Under the pieces are notes generated by a model. The model saw only the letters and a list, made by a program, of their open reading frames with translations. It did no database searches and had not been told where the DNA came from. A program made the translations under genes and the position numbers. From Datnioides undecimradiatus (taxonomy: Eukaryota > Chordata > Actinopteri > Lobotiformes > Datnioididae), in NCBI GenBank assembly GCA_008933995.1, contig WARS01000034.1:1069501-1133500 (forward strand): a stretch of DNA of 64,000 nucleotides. The letters are read 5' to 3'. Of this stretch, positions 34,801-64,000 are shown piece after piece. Each line of letters opens with the position of its first letter. Position 1 is the first letter of the stretch.

Positions 34801-35640
34801 CAAGAAGGTGAAAAAGAGGATCATATGATCCACTTTGAAACAAAACCTCATGCACCTTTTAACTGATGGTGTCCTCCATTGCCTTAAACTAATCAAAGAG
34901 TAACTGGAGCTACATCACATCTAGATGGGTTTTAAAAAGTAATGTAGTTACTTTTAAGTTCCTTTTTAAAATAGTAAATGGGTTGCATCTACAGAATATT
35001 CTTCAAAAATAGCATGTTAATTATGTATCTAAAGACAAATAGAGAATTGTAATTCTAGCTGTAAATTGTTGCCATTGGGGGAAAAATACAAAAAAAAATA
35101 CAAAAATCTTGTTCATAACCACTAAACTTACAAAACAATCTTATTCATATAGCATAAGCTCTAGCAGTAAGCTCATGTGCTTTCTATCTGTGTCATATCC
35201 TCTACTTTACAGGAGAAAATGCTGGAATCTGCTGTAAACTCCTTTAAAAGAAAATGTTTAGTTGGCCTTTGACTCAATAATTATTAAATAGAGATTGAAT
35301 ATGTGTCCAGTCTATGTGAGACAGGCAGGAAGGGGCAGCTTGTTGAAGGTGACCGGAGACTTTGAATAGTGTTTTGTGCCAAATTAAATTTCCTGCTCTA
35401 AAAGAAAAACAAGCTTATCTTTCTACGTACAGGCCATTGACAGAAATGTCCCAAACAGCGATATTTAAAGAGGGGTCTGTCTACTGAAAATCAATGAAAT
35501 ATGTAAACTGATCAAATTTCCGGCCATTTTGTTCATAGAATTCAAGTGCAGCAGTTCATAAAAGCTGAATGTTATCCTCGGCTTTTACTGGTGAAATTAA
35601 TCCCACAATCAAGTCACAAACTACAAGACAGAGCCTGATG
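31861..35640. other. Intergenic spacer between claudins C and D
   Basis: No exon, RNA gene or transposon with clear ends is recognised. A short tandem repeat of a 10-base unit (GATTTAATTA, about three copies) lies at 33427-33455. This interval should hold the claudin C promoter and the claudin D 3' UTR, but I could not pinpoint either. Confidence 0.5.
33427..33455 (+). repeat. Short tandem repeat, 10-base unit
   Basis: Three consecutive copies of GATTTAATTA, the last with one changed base. It is AT-rich and has no evident function. Confidence 0.9.
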
Positions 35641-38444
35641 TCACACATAGGCATTTCTTCCAAACTGTCTCGACGGCGCTCCTTGTTCCTTGTGGAGGCT
35701 GTTGACTGTCTTGCTTTGCCTGTCACGGGTTGTCACAAATGATGCAGCTCCACTGTAGGAGTATTCAGCTCTGCAAAAGGAAACAAAATGTTTATCTGGT
35801 TTAATGTTCATTACTATCTTAGTGTTTAAGCATGCTAACATTTGCTAATTAGCACCAAACAAGGAAAACAACTGAGGCTGATTGTGAATAGTTTTACAAG
35901 TATTTGGTAAGAATATGATTTAAGCCTTCAAATCTCTGAAAATCACATGTATCCTGAGCAGGACTGGCTGTTTGCACAATTATGTCCGAGGATATCAGTT
36001 AAAAGAGAAAGTTGTCATTCTTTGTTTGATGCAACACTTTCCTATAGTTGCCCTCAGTCAAGGTGACTTTGACTTCCAAAAGGTCCTTATTGCTCGACTG
36101 CAACAAAGGAAACATTCAGCCGTCAACGGCCGCATAACTAATCAAAATGACGACCATACAATTTGCCTTGTAGGATCAGCAATTATGAGACAAGCTGTTG
36201 AGAGAGATTACTGGATGTTTTCAACTGTAACCATCTTTCCATTACGGTTAAAGTAATTATTTAAATTGACTGATTGAGTTAGCAAATACAGTTTAAAGTC
36301 CGTCCAAATCAGATTTCCTCTAAGCCCTTGTCGCTGATGACTGATGCGGGATCACATTGTTAACATCCAGCATGTCATGAAGTTCAAGCAGCTTGCCTGA
36401 TACTGAAGCCTTCAGACAACGAGAGGCAGAAGATAAGTCCTCCGAGGATACAAAGCACAGATCCAGCCCAGCCAATAAAGAGAGCGGCTCCAAGCTCAAA
36501 CCTGTAGAAACAGAAAAATTCAAGAGTGGAATTCCTTTTATCTGAATGTGGTTTTGATCTGCCGTCAGACAAATCTTAAATATAATCCTGAATACTTACT
36601 TCTGGGCAACAAAGAGGGGGTCAAAGAAGTCAGTTGTGATCCTGTGAGCATATATGGAGCATGCAGTCATGCAGCAGAGGCCTGCAGAGGGAAATAAGAG
36701 GATCCTTCCTTCAGTTCTTGACTGCAATCAATGCAGAAGGCCGATAATGTAGTTTAGTTGAACACTAATTCACTCCAAAGTTGGGCCGCCTCCCAAACGC
36801 AGCTCACTGCCAATATATCTGGAGAAATGTTAGAGACGTGGATTTTTACCGCTGAGAATGAAGTGGAAGCCTGAGAGGACAGTCAGACGAGCCTTGGTGG
36901 TCTCTGAGCCTCCTAGTTTTGTGCACTTCATTCCTATCAAAGCGAGGATGGCACCAAAGAAACCCAGACATACGGAGGCGATCATCAGACCCCGACACAC
37001 CTGGATGTAGGCTTCATGACAGAGGCAGAGAAGAGGGTGGAGTGCTTTAACCCAGCAGTGCCCAATCTTTTTGGCTTGTTGGACCTTAAAGATAATTCGA
37101 TATCTACTTGTTTTTGAGGTCTGAAGAGGTTTAAGCATAAGGTCATTTACTTATTTTGAAGGAATATTCTGACATTTGACATGCTAATTCACTTTCTTGC
37201 CAAGAGTTAGATGAGTAGATTCAATCTTTTCAATCATGTGTGTATGATAAATTTGAAGTTACAAGCCGCAGCCAGTTAGCTTTAAGAGGTTAAAGAATTC
37301 ATTGTTGCACTATGGTCAATCATTTTCACGGGTTAGAGGAGGTTAAAGTGGCTACTTACAGTTATATTATACTAAGAAATGATTATATGACTACATTTGC
37401 TTTGTGAAAGGGTCTCTTGGAGTGACAAAGCCACAGAAAATTAACAACCCACTGTGGTTCCCTCAGCTCTACAGACTGTTAGCTTCTTTTGTCTCATTGT
37501 TTTAGCTTTCTGGCCTGCAACTTTTCTGTTTTTGGTTGTCTCCAGACAGTCTCATAGTGTTGTTTTCATTTTTCACTAAAACAACACAAGAATAAAGCTG
37601 TGGAATTTGCAGAGTGTGTAAGATTTTTGTTTGTCCATTTAGTTAATGTTTTAAACTAAAGGCTTGGAGTAAAAGGACAAAGGTGTAAATGAGTTGAAAT
37701 TTTATCTGTAGAGCCTAGCACCCATATGAAATATAGTTCTTTACAGCAAGTGACTACAGATAATAAGTAAAATCTTTGCACGGATGTCCCACATTGCCTC
37801 AGGACATTAAAAAGAAACTTCTTCATTATTGTTACAGTAAGTAATAGGAAATGACAAGTGACCTCAGTATGACTGTATGACTTTCTCAGATTGCTTCATT
37901 CGGATACATTAGGAGGTCGTATCAGTCCAGCTCAGCACTGAAAGATGCCTTTGGTGGCCTTTAACTTTGAATGTTGTGGCTGTTTGTGGCCTGAAGCCAG
38001 AGTCAGAAAAGGAAATATCGAGTTCCAAATGCAATGGTTTTCAATGGTGGTCATTCTTCCCAAACAACAGGTGTTCAAGATATCAGGCATCGGTCAGATG
38101 GGTAGTCACAGATGCACAGGTCCTCTGAAACACTTACAAAGATAGAAATATTTCTGTCTCTACTCTCTGACCTCAGAAAGATTGTAGCACACACTGATAC
38201 AGCAATAGTTACCAAAGAACTCACCATCTAGCGCCAGCATTGAAGGAAAGTCTTTGCAGTTGGACACACCAGTGGAATCAGTCACACATGTTTTCCATAG
38301 GTTGGACCAGAAGGTAGCCGTGGTGATGACTGTCCCGTCCACAGAGGACACCTTCCAGTAGTCTGTAGCCAGGGTGGATGATACTAGGATCCACCCTGAG
38401 ATCGTCAGGAGGAAGGCAACTATCTCTGTTGCCATATTACCCAT
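35641..38444 (-). CDS. cldn10: Claudin-10 (claudin D), canonical member
   Basis: This is the copy closest to mammalian CLDN10 isoform b. Exons on the minus strand: 38444-38225, 37011-36850, 36681-36600, 36501-36397, 35770-35641; lengths 220, 162, 82, 105 and 130 give 699 nt and 232 aa. Residues near the start read ATEIVAFLLTISGWILVSST, and loop 1 keeps TDYWKVSS and GVSNCKDFPSMLALDG. TM2 is FFGAILALIGMKCTKLGGSE; TM4 has FELGAALFIGWAGS. The tail ends FGRNAYV, almost the mammalian PDZ ligand NAYV. ATG 38444 is chosen because it gives the same N-terminal length as human; upstream in-frame ATGs exist in the same open stretch. The fourth intron needs a GC donor (ATCAG|GCAAGC). In mammals isoform b makes a cation-selective pore. 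No alternative first exon 1a was found. Confidence 0.93.
37160..37300 (+). repeat. Teleost interspersed repeat, copy 4 (partial)
   Basis: GGAATATTCTGACATTTGAC, then CACTTTCTTGCCAAGAGTTA and GATGAG, match the outer block of copies 1 and 2; a degraded GCAGCCAGTTAGCTT follows. It lies in the first intron of cldn10. Confidence 0.55.
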
Positions 38445-41400
38445 TTTTCTTCTTGCTTGGAGATCCGGACTGGGACAGGACAGAGATCTTTCCCTCAGGA
38501 GTGACAGAAAGGAGGTGGGAGGGTCAGTCCAGGACTGGTACGTCACCACTGCTTCTCCACCCGCTCAGCCAAGCATCTACACCTGAGAGCCAGTACTTTA
38601 AGGTGCATATCATTCACGGTTGCCCAACCAGTTGATGTATATTGTGTTAGTGTGATATGGGAGGGTGCGTGCACTGGTCATCACTCCACACAGCGTGCAC
38701 AGGGTCTGCAAGAGGATCTGCAGGAGGAGGAAGTCTTTAATTGAAAGGAACTGAAAAGTCTTTGACAGACAAGGAGCACAAGATGAGGATCAGAGATATG
38801 AGTGATCTCTACGGTGGATTGACTGAGTGAGTGAATGAATGAATGAATGTGTTTTTTGTTTTCTTTTTTTCATTTCAGTTCATTGCATATGGTTTGCATT
38901 CTCTGCACCATATCACAATGCTGCTCTTGAATTAAGCTATCCAGCAAATTCAAATCCTACATTATAGCAGTGGCACTAAATAAAAACAATGCAAATAGAG
39001 AGAATATAGTTCTATACTGTTTTTACAGCATTATAGCACCATCAAGTGGCTGAAAGGAGAGACTCTTTCAAGCTGTCTGACAGGAAATGTCCTTAGTTCT
39101 CTGCCTCTAGATATTGTATCAGTGTCTGTGGTTATCACCAAGTGTGATGTATTTGATGGGGTCATATACCCAGTCCTCAACTTTCATGTCATGTTCCGAA
39201 TGTGTCTGAGTTTAAACTAGATTCCCATGTGTTCTCAACTTACTCGTGGCTGTTGAGCAACTATTACTATATTTGATTTGAACTTCGAACAATGAGGTTT
39301 ACATATGGACTGGATGGTGTTTAGAGATGGAAAAGATGGACAGGAAGCTCAGTCAGAGGAAGAGTGTAAATTTAAAAGGAAACAAGTCATAAATCTACAA
39401 GTAAAAGACAAATGTGAAAGCATAACCAATCCCCTGAGCAGAATGAGGTCACATACTAATTCATTAAAGTCCTAATCTTGTACCGAAAAACTGCTCACTG
39501 TGTTGTGAGTCACCTTCTTTTATTGCAGAGCTTTTTCAAGCAAGGATTAGATTTAATCTCTTTGCAGAGAAAGAGGGATTGTTTCCGGGGCAAATTATTA
39601 CCCAGAATATGTGCATACACTGTTGTACTGAAGCTGCCCTTCTCTTACCTCTATGGGGCAGTTTCCATAGTCAGCATTCCAGGAAAAGTAAACCCAGGTG
39701 TTTTACTGTCACTAAACCACAGAGCAAAGGTGCAGAGAGCTTTCTTAGATAAACCTCTAGACAGTTAAAGCCTTGATGGTCCGTCTCCATGGTCACTGTT
39801 GCTGAGCAATCTCAGAGGGGAACCTAATCCTCTAAACCTGCTAATGAAAGGGAAGCAGCTGGAACAGGTTTTTATCAGTGCTAACCTGTTTGATGACTCC
39901 CCATTTAAATCATGAAAATGATAAGCTGATCTTAGCCTTTCCACGACATAAACAGCTTTCTCTCCTGATAACTAACCTTTAGTCTGAGCCTCAGTCCAGC
40001 AGGATAAAAGTGATCAATGGTGAAAATCAAAAGATATGTGTTTCTTCTTTGATGTGGAATAAGATGGTAAGTAATAGTTTAATGAGTAAATGTGTTTGCA
40101 TTTTTAAATCTTTAGTCTGGAACATGTTATACAAACATTAATGGTCCCTAGGTGATGAGTCTTAATGACTTTTGTTTTCTCTGACTTTTCCCCTTGCGCT
40201 ACCATGAGGTTCATATTTGTAGCGATGGCAACACAGCAAAGGATGGATTGTCCTGAATTTAAAAACAGCATGCAGAACTCATGACATTCCCATCAGCCTC
40301 AACCTTTTTAGTGCTAAAAGTAAAAGCAAAAGTTAGCTTGCTAATAAGATGATAAAGTGAAAATGGTAAATATTAAACCAGGGAAATACCAGCATTGTCA
40401 CTGTAACACAGTCTTTAACACATGACAGAAGAATATTATGGCACTTGATTGTTCTGGGAGGAACAATCATATTTATTTAAATGAATGACAACAGAACAGA
40501 TAAACTTAATGTATGAAGTGGGCAATCATTGGTTGATTGTTGGTGTTATTGAGTGGACATATGAATTTTTTGAGTTGAATGGTGTAATATAAAGATAAAT
40601 ATAATCAACCAAGCAAACTATCTGGTATAAGAAGGAGAGATGGGGTTTACCTTAAATATACTGCTTGCTGGCCAGGTGCACCAACAAGTCCCACCCACAA
40701 GAACCTGGAGGAAGGCACAAAGCACAAGCCCACAGGCCATGGGAGAGAGTCATCACAAATGTCATTGTTAGCATGTTACCAACTTAATGTTAGCATATAT
40801 CTTAAGCATATACCAACGTGTAGCTTTACACAGATGCTTGCATGGTTGTAGATTGTTTCTTTTCTTTCTTCAGGAGCATTCATCTTCTTGGAGTGATGAG
40901 ACATTTCAACATTTTATTCTATTGTTTTGACACTTTTCCAGAGGTCTGTGGCTTCTGAACATCTCCCCACCTCTGTTTTACCTCGTTTTTTTTGCTGTTT
41001 GTAAAAGTACGATGATCCCTGTTATGTTTTGTCTTTTGCTATTAGTTTGCATAATATATACCTCTCCTGTTGAACTGCTTGTTCCTCCTGAACCACAGCA
41101 ACACTGAAAATATCTTCTAAACCATAGTCAAAGTGAAAGAAAGTGAGCACTTCTCCGTTTTGTGCCCACTGAAGGGGGGGGGGGGGAACCTGGCAGTATG
41201 TTGGGGAAAAACTAGGCCTATCACACGCCTGGGGTAGCAAGCAGGAGTGTTGATCCTCTGCAGATGAATGTTATTGGGCTGAGTTCAGCTGCTTGTAATA
41301 ATCTCCTGCCGGCTTTTCTCCTTCAGCCCTTTTTCCTAGTCGGCGCTAGCTAAACATCAACAGGAGGATAACTTGCAAGGTGTGAGGGCCAGAGACTGGT

Positions 41401-42480
41401 CTGTTAGTATTAGATTGTCAATGTCAGGATACTAGTTTACCTTGGTTACATTTGACTGGATATCTTTGAACTTTTCCCTGAACATTAAAAGGGGAGAAGT
41501 GTGATAGTGAAGTGCAGGGAGGAGAGGAGGGAGAGGTTTTATTCTTTCTACACTCTCCGAGGTCTTTTATTCCATTGTAGGAAACACCTGCAGTGTGTAA
41601 GAGGGCTGTCAGCGTACTGTTTATTTATAGGATATCCTGTGTGTGTATGTGTGTGTGTACAGATCACGATTCTCTGTGTGTTTGTACAAGTGACCAGAAA
41701 GACAGTGAAAGAGCAAGCAAATGTTATCTGTATCAGAGTCTTTATGCAGTTTGCCTTCATAATGGATTGATTACCATTAGTAAACTTCCCAACTCAACAT
41801 ATAGGGCCTATTAGGATAGGCAAACTACATTCTTATCTAAAGACACATTACTTTGTTATCATGAGATATAGTCAAGCAGTGAGGGAACATGACAGGACAT
41901 GTTCAAAACTCTGCGTGTGAGTCAGGGAGATATCGAGCGCTGGAGATTTTGCTGAGTAATAGTGATAAGTTCACCGCAGGTCACACACACAAAAAAAAAA
42001 AAAAATCATCAGAAGAAGTTTATTTAGACATCTTTGACCAATTTAAAAAATACTTAACTTTAGATTTTTTAAAAAACATGACAGTTTGGCCTATATTTTT
42101 TTCAATGGCGAAGCAAATAGACTCACTGGCTTACAAAATTACTGCACATCTTTTGCAATAATTAAACATTAACTTATTGTAAGTGTCCCTTTAATCTGTA
42201 ATTCAGTTTAGTCACAGTGAAACTTGTGTGTTTAATAGTAAACTTGTGAAGATTTTAGGTGTCATTAAACTATAGATACATTTTATACCTTGTTGCGCAT
42301 GTTCTGCTGTTCTAAAAATGTGTTTTTCCTTACATTACATTAACATGGCTCAAAACAAGTGTGCCTCTGAATTTAGCGACTTTCTGACTGTAAATCCAGC
42401 CCACGCCTTGCTCGTAATGATTCAACTCAATCAACGTAAATATGACTGAAATTGGTTTATGCGGAAAACACAGAAAAAGT
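38445..42480. other. Divergent intergenic region between cldn10 and abcc4
   Basis: cldn10 and abcc4 are transcribed away from each other from this 4-kb interval, so it should hold both promoters. No exon is recognised. A GAATGAATG-type short repeat lies near 38830. A G10 homopolymer lies near 41176, and a TGTGTG-rich run near 41640. Confidence 0.5.
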
Positions 42481-42485
42481 CCAAG

Positions 42486-42552
42486 CCAATCGAGTGAGCG
42501 AAGGGCAGAAGGCAGGGCCAATAGCGTGAGGCAAGCTTTTGTTCCAGCCAAT
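42486..42552 (+). promoter_or_regulatory. Three clustered CCAAT boxes, abcc4 promoter
   Basis: CCAAT occurs at 42486-42490, 42518-42522 and 42548-42552, about 31 bases apart, all on the coding strand; the last sits in AGCCAATCAG, an excellent NF-Y site. The cluster ends 220 bases before the abcc4 ATG in a sequence without an obvious TATA box. Regular spacing of NF-Y sites is typical of TATA-less promoters, so this is probably the core abcc4 promoter. Confidence 0.55.
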
Positions 42553-42771
42553 CAGAACTCTCTGGGGTGGAGTCGCTCAAGGTGGGCTTTTCTTTTGTAG
42601 ATGTGTCTCAGTATTGCTAGCCCGTGCGCTTTAAGCAATACTAACACTCCTCAAGGGGTGCCGACTTTCATGTAACATGTGTTCGTCCTGAAGTCACGCC
42701 ACATAGCCTGGAGGAGTTTTTAAGGACAAGGAGAAAGTTTAAGGGAAACTACCGTGCGTGTGACGACTACC

Positions 42772-64000
<21,229 letters not shown>

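Overview
This window looks like a stretch of a ray-finned (percomorph-type) teleost chromosome. Genes are split into many short exons with GT-AG introns. Intergenic DNA carries CA and TA microsatellites and fish-type transposon remnants. The gene order dzip1 – claudin-10 cluster – abcc4 matches the conserved vertebrate block (human 13q32 has DZIP1, CLDN10 and ABCC4 side by side). All gene names come from recognising protein sequence by eye; no database search was run.

Layout. 1-6500: no gene recognised. 7384-15613 (+): complete dzip1 (iguana), 18 coding exons, 908 codons, with two RFX X-box-like motifs that suit a cilium gene. 17679-38444 (-): four claudin-10 family genes in tandem, each rebuilt to a complete reading frame: A (17679-19338, 257 aa), B (19974-28464, 223 aa), C (29077-31860, 336 aa with a long Ser/Arg-rich tail) and D (35641-38444, 232 aa, the canonical cldn10). 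42772-62765 (+): abcc4 (MRP4), the first 29 coding exons (1248 codons); the last exons lie beyond the window.

The most unusual region is 20863-28372. Claudin B's first coding exon is split there by a 7.5-kb intron that paralogs A, C and D lack. The intron carries a 13-exon, disabled fragment of a HECW-type HECT ubiquitin ligase (22326-26145, -), a two-exon fragment of a ZC3H12 (Regnase) gene on the other strand (21229-21712, +), and a retroelement-like tail (27640-28145). The two splice junctions sit in a near-duplicate 14-base sequence (12 of 14 identical). This fits intron creation by insertion of foreign DNA with duplication of the target site.

Functionally, dzip1 acts at the ciliary base and in Hedgehog signalling. 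The claudins form paracellular ion channels or barriers at tight junctions; teleosts have expanded claudin-10 in tandem, and some copies are linked to gill ionocytes. abcc4 exports cyclic nucleotides, prostaglandins and drugs. The neighbours appear to be an ancient syntenic block, not a functional operon. A 62-base assembly gap lies in an abcc4 intron beside TA repeats and a Tc1-like fragment.
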